A DNA stretch of 30,361 nt, from contig CAYUAC010000008.1 of NCBI GenBank assembly GCA_964442515.1, positions 1-30,361 on the forward strand, given 5' to 3'. The notes under the pieces were generated by a model. That model did no database searches, was not told the DNA's origin, and saw only the letters and a program-made list of their open reading frames with translations. Below are positions 14,259-20,980 of this stretch, one piece after another (the first letter of the stretch is position 1; each line of letters starts with the position of its first letter). The stretch comes from TCS-49 sp964442515 (GTDB taxonomy: Bacteria > Campylobacterota > Campylobacteria > Campylobacterales > Sulfurovaceae). Both the position numbers and the translations under genes were made by a program.

Positions 14259-14872
14259 AACCCCTGTACCGAAAAGCCGCCACCGTCCTTGTGCCGCCCG
14301 TGGCGGCGCTGTGTGTGCGGCTGTTTTTTCTCAGCTGCCGCAAAAAATACCATTATATCGGCAGTCTGCCGCAAAACAACTGCGTCTTTGTCGGCTGGCA
14401 CGGCGAACTGTTTTTTAACCCCCTTTTTTATAAAAAGGCGCGCCCGGGCTTTGATGCGTACGCTCTGGTTTCACGCCATTTTGACGGCGAGCTGATTGCC
14501 CGTACCAACAAAATAAGCGCGGGGCTGCACGCACTTCGGGGGTCTTCAAGCAAAGGGGGCAGCGCCGTATTATTGCAGGCGATCAAAAAGCTGCGCGCCG
14601 GAGCCGACGTGGTTTTAACCCCCGATGGTCCAAGAGGTCCCCGACACCGGATCCAGGACGGCGTGCTGAGCCTTTGCAGGCGCTGCGGCGGCAGCGTCGT
14701 AATCATTACGCACAGACCCCGGAGGTACTGGCGTCTTAAAAGCTGGGATAGGTTTATGATCGCCAAACCCTTTACGCGCGTGGATGTTTATTTTCAAACG
14801 CTGCGGCTGCAAAACTTTGATGAAAACGATAAGAAGTATCTGCAAGAGAGGATGCTTGCCTATGCGCTCTAA
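14249..14872 (+). CDS. DUF374-type lysophospholipid acyltransferase-like protein
   Basis: A 207-residue protein of the DUF374 family, related to the LPLAT acyltransferases that act on lipid A or lysophospholipids at the inner membrane. Seen: FVGWHGELFFNPLF near residue 47 (in the position of the HX4D motif), SRHFDGELIARTNKISAG, LRGSSSKGG, and LTPDGPRGPRHRIQDGV near 122-138, all DUF374 hallmarks; an N-terminal hydrophobic helix (about 10-29) gives membrane attachment. The start is TTG at 14249, with GAGGGAG about eight bases upstream, inside the end of miaB. In other bacteria the gene often sits near envelope-lipid genes; here it follows miaB, as a neighbour in an overlapping operon. The acyl donor and acceptor are unknown. 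Confidence 0.8.
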   Translation: MRLKPLYRKAATVLVPPVAALCVRLFFLSCRKKYHYIGSLPQNNCVFVGWHGELFFNPLFYKKARPGFDAYALVSRHFDGELIARTNKISAGLHALRGSSSKGGSAVLLQAIKKLRAGADVVLTPDGPRGPRHRIQDGVLSLCRRCGGSVVIITHRPRRYWRLKSWDRFMIAKPFTRVDVYFQTLRLQNFDENDKKYLQERMLAYAL

Positions 14873-15347
14873 ATACCTTGTACTGCTTGGGGCTTTGGCC
14901 ACCGTAATCGTAATGGCGGTGTATTTCTATCTGCATCCTTCCTACAAGCTTTCTTTGGAGGCCAAGGTGTATTACTCCATAGGCGATTACGACAGTGCGC
15001 TGGAAACAGCCCAAAAAGCGTATGAACAAAACGAGTATAACCGTATGGCTTTTACGGTTCTGGTACAGTCAAAAAACGCTAAAAAGTTTTTGGAATTTAT
15101 CCGCATGGCCAAGGAGTATTACGCAAAGATAGAAACGATTTCGCAAAAAGAAACCATCAGCAACGCCGACAGGCAAAAGATCAAGATGCTTACCCAGATT
15201 GTTTTGGAAAGTTATAAACGCCTCAACGCCACGCGCCTGACCGATGAGGTGCTGGTGGAAGATGCCAAGAAATATTATGAAAATTTTGTAGCGCTGCACC
15301 GGCGGGTTTTTGAACAAAGAAGCGATGATGCTAACGCAACTGATTGA
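14862..15347 (+). CDS. Membrane-anchored helical protein, possibly TPR-like
   Basis: A 161-residue protein of unknown function. Met at 14862 is preferred over the longer frame (from 14784) because it gives an 11-base overlap with the upstream gene and starts directly with a signal-anchor: MRSK followed by a hydrophobic helix at residues 5-22. The rest should face the periplasm. Residues about 30-65 (YKLSLEAKVYYSIGDYDSAL-ETAQKAYEQNEYN) look like a TPR-type helix pair, followed by long charged helices to the end. GAGAGG lies ten bases upstream. It overlaps the recombinase gene by 23 bases. The position between an acyltransferase and a recombinase gives no firm clue to function. Confidence 0.7.
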   Translation: MRSKYLVLLGALATVIVMAVYFYLHPSYKLSLEAKVYYSIGDYDSALETAQKAYEQNEYNRMAFTVLVQSKNAKKFLEFIRMAKEYYAKIETISQKETISNADRQKIKMLTQIVLESYKRLNATRLTDEVLVEDAKKYYENFVALHRRVFEQRSDDANATD

Positions 15348-16170
15348 AACCTTTTTGGATTACCAGCTTCGTATCAGGGGATATTCGCCCGTTACCGTAC
15401 GCACCTATGAACTGGCCCTGAAACAGATGGCGCAAAAAAGTTTTCTGTATCAAGAAGACGCAGAATGGTTTTTGGATATCACCCCCTTTCGTTTTGCCAT
15501 CAGCGGCCAAAACCCAAAAACGATCGCTAAAAAGCTCAGTGCCGTGCGCTCGCTGGTGAAATACGCCAAAAAACAAAAGCATATGACTGTGACACTGATC
15601 GCTGATGCAACCATCAAAACGCCAAAGACGCTGCCAAAACCGATTGCGTACGAACATATCCGGCAAGCGCTGGACCAAAGTGACGCCACCGGTGCACTGA
15701 TGATAGAACTGCTGTACGGGCTGGGACTTCGTATTAGCGAACTGCAGACACTGCGTGTTGAAGATATCGCTTCGCAATGGGTACGGGTGCGGGGCAAGGG
15801 AGCAAAGACGCGCAATATTCCGCTGCTGCCGGGGACTGGGGAAAAAATAGGGCATTATTTGCAAAAATACGCGCCAAAAACCTATTTATTTGAGAAAGAT
15901 GGTGTAAAATTAAGTCAAAATAGCATAAGATATGCAATACAGAAAAGTTTCGCGCGTATCGGAGTAAAAGCAACGCCGCACCAGCTGCGCCATTCATACG
16001 CTTCGCATCTGCTTGAAAGCGGCGCGCGCATCAAAGACGTCAGTGAGCTTTTGGGCCACGAGTCGCTCAGCGCTACCCAGATTTATACCCGGCTGAGCAA
16101 GCACAAAAAGCTGCGCTCGTATCAGCAGGCCCATCCCCTCAGCGGGGCAAACTCGGAAGGCAAGGGATAG
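15325..16170 (+). CDS. Xer-type tyrosine recombinase
   Basis: A site-specific tyrosine recombinase with all catalytic residues. Counting from the TTG-initiated longer frame (15310), these are Arg141 (GLRISELQTLR), Lys163 (RGKGAKTR), His224 and Arg227 (HQLRHSYASHLL), His250 (LLGHESL) and Tyr259 (YTRLS). An N-terminal SAM-like DNA-binding domain (ETFLDYQLRIRGYSPVTVRTYELAL) precedes the core. I place the start at the ATG at 15325 (281 residues); a second ATG directly follows. The length is that of XerC/XerD; the single XerH of Helicobacter and Campylobacter is about 350-360 residues. It could be the chromosome dimer resolvase of this organism or a second Xer. No flanking repeats, integration site or phage genes are seen, so it does not look like part of a mobile element. 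Confidence 0.88.
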   Translation: MMLTQLIETFLDYQLRIRGYSPVTVRTYELALKQMAQKSFLYQEDAEWFLDITPFRFAISGQNPKTIAKKLSAVRSLVKYAKKQKHMTVTLIADATIKTPKTLPKPIAYEHIRQALDQSDATGALMIELLYGLGLRISELQTLRVEDIASQWVRVRGKGAKTRNIPLLPGTGEKIGHYLQKYAPKTYLFEKDGVKLSQNSIRYAIQKSFARIGVKATPHQLRHSYASHLLESGARIKDVSELLGHESLSATQIYTRLSKHKKLRSYQQAHPLSGANSEGKG

Positions 16171-16175
16171 TTTTT

Positions 16176-17195
16176 ATGTTCAAAAAGTGGCTCAAATCGC
16201 TTTGGCCGGATTCGTATGTCATACTCTCAAAAGACGCCGAAGGCGTGTACGGGACGCATTACGTCAGGGGATCAAGAGGGATCGAGACCGTTGATGAAAG
16301 TACCTTTGCCATGCAAAGCGATGAGGACAGACTGCCGTATGAAGCAGACAGTTATCTGCAAGAAATCTACTCGGCTTATCCCCACACCAGGCTTATCTAT
16401 CTTACCTCGGCTTCCAGCTGTTCAGCCGTTGCCGCGTGTTCCAAAGAGCAGATGGCGCAGATGGAGGTCGATACCTCCATTATTAAAATGGTTTGCAAAG
16501 GAAAGTTCAGCAGCTATATTTCAACCATGGATTTAGAAGAGGATAAACTTTTTTTCAAACCCTATACCCTTGATTATATCTACTCTCCCTTTTTTGTTCT
16601 GGATGAACTCAGGGGGTTTAGCGAAAAAACAACCATGTGTATTTTGCACAGGCAAAACCGCCTCATCGTTGCCGTTTATATCGGTGATACCTTCGTATAC
16701 GGGAGCAACGCGCCCATAGGCGGTGAAGAATCTTTTGAGGATGAGTTGGAAGATGACACTCTGGATGAGGACCTGCAAGCCGATTTTGATCTGGAAGATC
16801 TGGGGGATTTTGAAGAAGAGATGGAGGATATGGACGACCTTGACAGTATGAACGATCTTGACGATATGGATGATTTTGATAAAGAGATCGAGGAAGAGGA
16901 TGAAGATACCATCAGCGAAGATGAAGAGGTCAGCCAGGAAGAAAGCGAACTCAAAGAGTATGATCTGAATCTGTACAAAACACTCAAAGAGGTCATGAGC
17001 GAGTTTTACAACGATGAACTCGTCCGGAGCGATTTTATTGAAAAAATCGAAATCTATGATACGCTTGCAATCAGCGAAAACGTGTATGAACTGATCGAAG
17101 AAGAGCTGTTTTGCGCGGTTGTGGCAGAACATATCGATCTGCACAAAGCGGTTTTTTCGTTGATGCAAAAGGATAGCGGCAATGGCAAGGCTTAG
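16176..17195 (+). CDS. PilM/GspL-like cytoplasmic protein with a long acidic insertion
   Basis: A 339-residue protein with no signal or membrane helix that I cannot assign firmly. Residues about 10-180 and 260-335 look like the two halves of an actin-like (PilM/GspL/MshI-type) fold: SYVILSKDAEGVYGTHYV, YPHTRLIYLTSASSCSAV, MCILHRQNRLIVAVYIGDTFVYG, then a helical segment NLYKTLKEVMSEFYND and a short strand before the end. Between them lies a striking acidic stretch (about 184-259) of repeated D-[LMF]-[DE]-[DN] units with a single basic residue. The next two genes are PilN- and PilO-like, the expected order for a pilus or type II secretion platform, which is the main support. It starts five bases after the recombinase gene and overlaps the next gene by 14 bases. 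Confidence 0.55.
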   Translation: MFKKWLKSLWPDSYVILSKDAEGVYGTHYVRGSRGIETVDESTFAMQSDEDRLPYEADSYLQEIYSAYPHTRLIYLTSASSCSAVAACSKEQMAQMEVDTSIIKMVCKGKFSSYISTMDLEEDKLFFKPYTLDYIYSPFFVLDELRGFSEKTTMCILHRQNRLIVAVYIGDTFVYGSNAPIGGEESFEDELEDDTLDEDLQADFDLEDLGDFEEEMEDMDDLDSMNDLDDMDDFDKEIEEEDEDTISEDEEVSQEESELKEYDLNLYKTLKEVMSEFYNDELVRSDFIEKIEIYDTLAISENVYELIEEELFCAVVAEHIDLHKAVFSLMQKDSGNGKA

Positions 17196-17706
17196 TTTTA
17201 CCAAACCGGCCAAACGGGGGTTTTTGGACTTAGAAAGCAAGATACTCATCGGCTTTGCGGCGGTGATTTCACTGATTATTATCGGTTTTTCGGTCTTTTT
17301 AAGCGTGCAGGCCCTTTCCAAAAGTTCCTCGGCCCAAACCATGCGTGAAGAGATTAAAACGATGCGCGAAGAGATCAAAAGCTACAGTAACGAGATCGAA
17401 CAGATCAAAAAGCTTGCATCCAAAGCCGATGAGGTCCATACCACCAATCAGCTGTTACAGGAAAGCATCCGCAATCTTTTTGATCTCATTCCCGACCAAA
17501 TCACGCTGAACCGTTCGGTGATGGAAAAAGACAAACTTATTCTATACGGGGTGACGCCTTCAAAAGAGGTGTATAACTTTATACTGCTTTCTCCGTTGAA
17601 ATCCATTTTTCATGAAAACAAAACGACCTTTTACTCCCTGGAAAACGGCTGGTACCGTTTTGTCAGCGTCAATGTTTTGCATGAAGGCGAGGTGCTTGCC
17701 AGATGA
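17182..17706 (+). CDS. PilN-like bitopic membrane protein
   Basis: A 174-residue protein with a short basic cytoplasmic tail, one membrane helix (about 21-43), a periplasmic coiled coil (about 48-100) and a small C-terminal alpha/beta domain. This is the architecture of PilN/GspL-C, part of the inner-membrane platform of type IV pili and type II secretion. The coiled coil begins with an exact seven-residue duplication, TMREEIK-TMREEIK. No sequence signature beyond topology is strong, so the name rests on topology plus neighbours. AAGGATAGCGGCAATG gives a fair ribosome-binding site inside the end of the preceding gene; the stop overlaps the following start by four bases. Confidence 0.6.
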   Translation: MARLSFTKPAKRGFLDLESKILIGFAAVISLIIIGFSVFLSVQALSKSSSAQTMREEIKTMREEIKSYSNEIEQIKKLASKADEVHTTNQLLQESIRNLFDLIPDQITLNRSVMEKDKLILYGVTPSKEVYNFILLSPLKSIFHENKTTFYSLENGWYRFVSVNVLHEGEVLAR

Positions 17707-18248
17707 CTCCCAAAGAACTCAAACTCATACGGCTGCTGATAGGTTTTATTCTGGTGCTGCTGGTGCTGTTTGCCCTGTTTATTTTGATGGCCATTCCCTC
17801 GGTAAACCTGTATAAACAAAAAAACACCCAGTTCAAACAGATTCAGGCTACGCACTCGGATATGGCGCAGGATCACGAAAACCGCCTGCAGACGCTGGTG
17901 GAACTTAAAAAGGAAAACAAGCGTGTCATTAACGCCTTTGACAACAAATTTGACGAAGAGAGTTTTATGCGCTATCTGGACAGCCAGTTTGAGAGGGTTT
18001 CGATCCAAAAAGAGGAACCTGGTGAAGATGAAGAGTTTTTGCGCTACCGCCTGAAAGTAACCACTTCGATGCAGACCCCGGTGAAATTTTACGAATTTTT
18101 GCAAAAGCTAAACAGTTACAAAAACATTATTCAGGTGGAATTTCCTATCGAATTTGCCATGGAAGAGGGGGAGTTGACGGGGATGTTTGATTTGAAGAAA
18201 TATTATTACAAAATCCGTCCTCTGGAGAAAAAAGAGGAAAGTAAATAA
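17703..18248 (+). CDS. PilO-like bitopic membrane protein
   Basis: A 181-residue protein with a short N-terminal tail, a strongly hydrophobic helix (about 10-32), a coiled coil (about 36-75) and a C-terminal domain (about 80-175) that reads like the PilO/GspM ferredoxin-like fold (FLRYRLKVTTSMQTPVKFYEFLQKLNSYKNIIQV). The phrase about fitting a local domain to a residue pair (KFYEFLQKLNSYKNIIQVE) closely parallels PilO, where it forms the helix-strand of the dimer interface. It shares ATGA with the upstream gene and is the last of the trio; no secretin, ATPase, inner-membrane PilC-like protein or pilin follows, so any remaining machinery must lie elsewhere. Confidence 0.65.
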   Translation: MTPKELKLIRLLIGFILVLLVLFALFILMAIPSVNLYKQKNTQFKQIQATHSDMAQDHENRLQTLVELKKENKRVINAFDNKFDEESFMRYLDSQFERVSIQKEEPGEDEEFLRYRLKVTTSMQTPVKFYEFLQKLNSYKNIIQVEFPIEFAMEEGELTGMFDLKKYYYKIRPLEKKEESK

Positions 18249-18279
18249 ACTTTTTAAGCAAGAAATAACTTTATTTCGA

Positions 18280-18299
18280 TATAGTTTCAAAATTATACA
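18280..18299 (+). promoter_or_regulatory. Probable rpmE promoter
   Basis: The A/T-rich gap 18249-18329 holds TATAGT at 18280-18285 (five of six -10 matches) and a second candidate TATACA at 18294-18299. Either places the start of transcription 20-45 bases before the rpmE ATG at 18330. No terminator separates rpmE from the PilO-like gene, so readthrough is also likely. Confidence 0.4.
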
Positions 18300-18329
18300 G
18301 TATTGAAACCAAAACGAGGATTTGTAGTC

Positions 18330-18530
18330 ATGAAAAAAGATATACACCCACATTACGAACCGTGCCAAGTCACATGCGCATGCGGTAACAGCTTTGAAGT
18401 GAAATCCAATAAGCCAAAGCTTTCTATCGATATTTGCAGTGCGTGCCATCCGTTCTTTACGGGTACGGAGAAAGTTGCAGACACTGCCGGCAGAATCGAT
18501 AAGTTCAAGAAAAAATACAACTTATCATAA
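18330..18530 (+). CDS. rpmE: 50S ribosomal protein L31, zinc-binding type
   Basis: Ribosomal protein L31, 66 residues, type A. It opens MKKDIHPHYEPCQVTCACGNSF; the zinc ligands of the C+ form are Cys16, Cys18, Cys36 and Cys39, followed by HPFFTGTEK, the family signature. I set the start at the ATG at 18330, ten bases after GAGGA; a frame extending nine residues upstream has no support. It opens the block rpmE-rsmI-rlmB-hom that, as I recall, is also found in C. jejuni (Cj0155c onward). A hairpin follows 13 bases after the stop. Confidence 0.96.
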   Translation: MKKDIHPHYEPCQVTCACGNSFEVKSNKPKLSIDICSACHPFFTGTEKVADTAGRIDKFKKKYNLS

Positions 18531-18543
18531 ATCATTAAGGCAT

Positions 18544-18568
18544 CCTCCCGTTCGCGGAGGTTTGTTTT
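18544..18568 (+). terminator. rpmE terminator hairpin that also covers the rsmI ribosome-binding site
   Basis: CCTCC (18544-18548) pairs with GGAGG (18556-18560), with CG/CG able to extend the stem around a TTCG loop at the cost of one bulged C. TTTGTTTT follows directly, so this is a fair intrinsic terminator. The GGAGG arm is also the ribosome-binding site for rsmI, six bases before its TTG start. Confidence 0.65.
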
Positions 18569-19361
18569 GCTCACATTTATTCCCACACCCCTAGGCAATC
18601 TTGACGATATAACCGTTCGTGCTATCGAATGTTTTCAAAACGCAGATATTATTTTGTGTGAAGATACGCGCGTGACGGGCCAGCTTTTGTCACTGCTTGC
18701 AAAGCGCCGGGAGTTTGAAACCCGCGCAAAATTGATCTCTTTTCACGAACACAACCAGAATCGGCGTTTGCAAGAGTTTGACAGCGAATTTTTTTCACAA
18801 AACGTTTTGTACGTCAGTGACGCGGGGATGCCCGCAATCAGTGATCCGGGAGCAAGGCTGGTGCAGTTTTGCCACAGCAGGGGTCTTGAGTATGACGTGT
18901 TGCCCGGGCCAAGTGCGGCGGTTACGGCGTACGCGGCCAGCGGTTTTGAAGGTGGATTTTATTTTTACGGATTTTTGCCCAAGAAAAAGCGGCTGGGGCA
19001 GCTGCAACAGCTGCTGCAATCTTCCTGTCCGGTAATTGTTTATGAATCCCCGCACAGAATCCAAAAGCTTCTTGAACAGATCAAAAGTCTGCAGCCCCGG
19101 GCGCAGCTGTTTTTGGCCAAAGAGATCAGCAAACAGTACCAGCGCTATTATTACGGCACTGCAGAAAGTATCAGCCTTGCCAATACCAAAGGCGAATGGA
19201 CGGTTGTGATCAAACCGGTACCAAAACCCAGGATCGAACTTGACGTTGAAGAGGTGATCGCTTTGGATATCAGCGATAAGCAAAAGTCCAAAATCTTGGC
19301 AAAAGAGGGCGAAAAAACAGCAAAACAATGGTACAATGAGTTGCAAAACAGGGGCAGGTGA
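18567..19361 (+). CDS. rsmI: 16S rRNA 2'-O-methyltransferase RsmI (C1402)
   Basis: SAM-dependent enzyme that 2'-O-methylates C1402 of 16S rRNA. The 264 residues carry the family signatures in order: IPTPLGNLDDITVRAIE near the start, ADIILCEDTRVTG, ISFHEHNQNRR, VLYVSDAGMPAISDPGARLV, the SAM-site LPGPSAAVTA, FYFYGFLPKKK, and YESPHRI. The start is TTG at 18567, supported by GGAGG (18556-18560) and by the close fit of the family N-terminus. The ribosome-binding site is the 3' arm of the hairpin after rpmE, so translation may be restrained when that hairpin forms. The 3' end lies four bases before rlmB. Confidence 0.95.
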   Translation: MLTFIPTPLGNLDDITVRAIECFQNADIILCEDTRVTGQLLSLLAKRREFETRAKLISFHEHNQNRRLQEFDSEFFSQNVLYVSDAGMPAISDPGARLVQFCHSRGLEYDVLPGPSAAVTAYAASGFEGGFYFYGFLPKKKRLGQLQQLLQSSCPVIVYESPHRIQKLLEQIKSLQPRAQLFLAKEISKQYQRYYYGTAESISLANTKGEWTVVIKPVPKPRIELDVEEVIALDISDKQKSKILAKEGEKTAKQWYNELQNRGR

Positions 19362-19365
19362 AACA

Positions 19366-20061
19366 ATGATTATATACGGAAAACAGTGTTGTCAGTATAT
19401 CTTAGAGCGGGAAATGGCGTTTGAAAAGATATATCTGAGTAAAAAAACCGTTTTAGACAGGAAAACTTTTGGCAAATTTCGCGAAAAAATTGATATAATT
19501 GACAATAAAAAGGCCCAGGCTCTGGCCAAAGGCGGTAATCATCAGGGAATTTTGATGGTTGTTGAAGACTTTGAACCAAGCAGTCTTGATCAGGTCAAAT
19601 CCCATGATTTTATCGTTGTTTTAAACGAGATAACGGACGTGGGTAATATCGGCAGCATCGTACGGAGTGCGCATGCTCTGGGCGCTGATGCGGTTATTGC
19701 CTGCGGCGTGCGTTCCCTTTCTTTTTCCGGGATCGCAAGAGCAAGCAGCGGCGCGCTGTTTGAACTGGATTTTGCCGTGCAGCCCAATACGCTTGATGTT
19801 CTTAATGAACTGGGCTTAAGCGGATTTACCCGTTACGGGGCCGCGATGGAGGGCAAAGATATCAGCGGCGTCTCTTTTAAGCGCAGATGCGCTTTGGTTC
19901 TTGGAAGCGAGGGCAAGGGATTAAGTAACAGGGTTTTGGATAAACTTGATGCTACGGTGGCGATACCGATGCAGCGCAGCTTTGACTCGCTGAACGTCGG
20001 GGTCGCAGCGGGAATTATTATACATAGGATCGCCAATGACACTTCAAGAATTAATAGATAA
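19366..20061 (+). CDS. rlmB: SpoU/TrmH-family RNA 2'-O-methyltransferase, RlmB-like
   Basis: A knotted (SPOUT) methyltransferase that methylates a ribose 2'-OH in RNA; the RlmB type acts on G2251 of 23S rRNA. The 231 residues begin with a small substrate-binding domain (MIIYGKQCCQYILE, about 1-65) and end with the SPOUT domain: motif 1 NEITDVGNIGSIVRSAHALG, motif 2 LVLGSEGKGLSNRVLD, motif 3 IPMQRSFDSLNVGVAAGIII. I chose the ATG at 19366, with AGGTGA five bases upstream, rather than the TTG ten codons earlier. The exact target is inferred; TrmH-like proteins of this lineage are also simply called rRNA methylases. It overlaps the following gene by 26 bases. Confidence 0.85.
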   Translation: MIIYGKQCCQYILEREMAFEKIYLSKKTVLDRKTFGKFREKIDIIDNKKAQALAKGGNHQGILMVVEDFEPSSLDQVKSHDFIVVLNEITDVGNIGSIVRSAHALGADAVIACGVRSLSFSGIARASSGALFELDFAVQPNTLDVLNELGLSGFTRYGAAMEGKDISGVSFKRRCALVLGSEGKGLSNRVLDKLDATVAIPMQRSFDSLNVGVAAGIIIHRIANDTSRINR

Positions 20062-20980
20062 TTACGGTTTGGATCAGATACGTGATCGTACGCGTATCTC
20101 TGTTGACAACATCCTCAACCTGCTCAACGAAGATTATGAAAGCAGCGGAAAAACAAATGCGCTTGGCTTTTATAAGATTTTAGAACGTGAATTTGATATC
20201 GATTTTTCCCAGCAGAAACAAAAGCTCAAAGAAAGCATTAACGAACACGATTACGTGCCAAAAGAGCTTTTGGTCACCGAGAGAAAATACGCCTCCACAA
20301 AAAGGATCACTTCTGCAGCTTTTTTCCTCATTATACTCGCCGCCGCGGCGTTTGGGGTAGTTTACATGGCCAACTCCGGGGCGATATTTAGCGAAACAAA
20401 CCGGAGCCAAAGCCAGTCGCAGCAGGTTGCGCCGCCGGCTGAGGAGGAAACGCTTGCTATCGAGCGTTTGCCAAACGTTCAAAAAACGGCGCCGCAACCT
20501 GAGAAGGAGCCGTCTGCAGCAGTGCCTGAAAGTAATACAACCCTGCAAGAAAGCCGGGAACTGGATGACATCACCGAAGAGGAAGAGGTCCAAAACGTGC
20601 AGCAAGAGCGGGCCGAGGTTAATACCACACGCGAAACTGAGCAGTCCATGGCGCTGCAAGAACCCGTACCCACTGCAAAAGAAGCGGGAAACGTACTGCA
20701 AACGTATACACTGGACCAGCCTCCGGTGGTGCGGCCCAAGAGCAAAATGTGGCTTGGCTATATCGATCTTGACAGCGGCAAGCGTGTCCAAAAAAACAAA
20801 ACCGATCCCATCGTGATCGAAGGTAACAACACCATTATTGTCACCGGACACGGGCATATGGCTATCGGTGATATCGATTTTGCGACCGGACAGAGGTTGT
20901 TTTTTCATTATGAGGACGGAGAGCTTAAGCGTTTGAACGAAGCAGCGTTTAAGCAGCGCAACGAAGGTAGGCTCTGGTGA
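20036..20980 (+). CDS. Bitopic membrane protein with RodZ-like layout
   Basis: A 314-residue protein with an N-terminal cytoplasmic part (1-90) that may contain a helix-turn-helix (ELIDNYGLDQIRDRTRISVDNILNLLN), a positively charged stop before a membrane helix (about 91-112), a long Gln/Glu/Pro-rich periplasmic linker (about 120-225) and a compact C-terminal beta-rich domain (about 235-314, with MWLGYIDLDSGKR and GHGHMAIGDIDFATGQRLF). This order is that of RodZ, the MreB-binding shape protein, whose C-terminal domain also contains short glycine-turn strands. Sequence identity with RodZ is not obvious to me, so this is a layout analogy. AGGA lies six bases before the ATG inside rlmB; GTGA is shared with the next gene. 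Confidence 0.6.
   Translation: MTLQELIDNYGLDQIRDRTRISVDNILNLLNEDYESSGKTNALGFYKILEREFDIDFSQQKQKLKESINEHDYVPKELLVTERKYASTKRITSAAFFLIILAAAAFGVVYMANSGAIFSETNRSQSQSQQVAPPAEEETLAIERLPNVQKTAPQPEKEPSAAVPESNTTLQESRELDDITEEEEVQNVQQERAEVNTTRETEQSMALQEPVPTAKEAGNVLQTYTLDQPPVVRPKSKMWLGYIDLDSGKRVQKNKTDPIVIEGNNTIIVTGHGHMAIGDIDFATGQRLFFHYEDGELKRLNEAAFKQRNEGRLW

Noticed and set aside
15899..15936. A/T-rich, partly palindromic string within the recombinase gene resembling a dif core
   Set aside because: It lies inside the coding sequence, the arms do not match a dif consensus well, and no second copy is seen in the window.
16740..16960. Possible tandem DNA repeat in the acidic region of the PilM-like gene
   Set aside because: The repetition is at amino acid level with varied codons; I see no exact DNA repeat unit that would suggest slippage or a recombination site.
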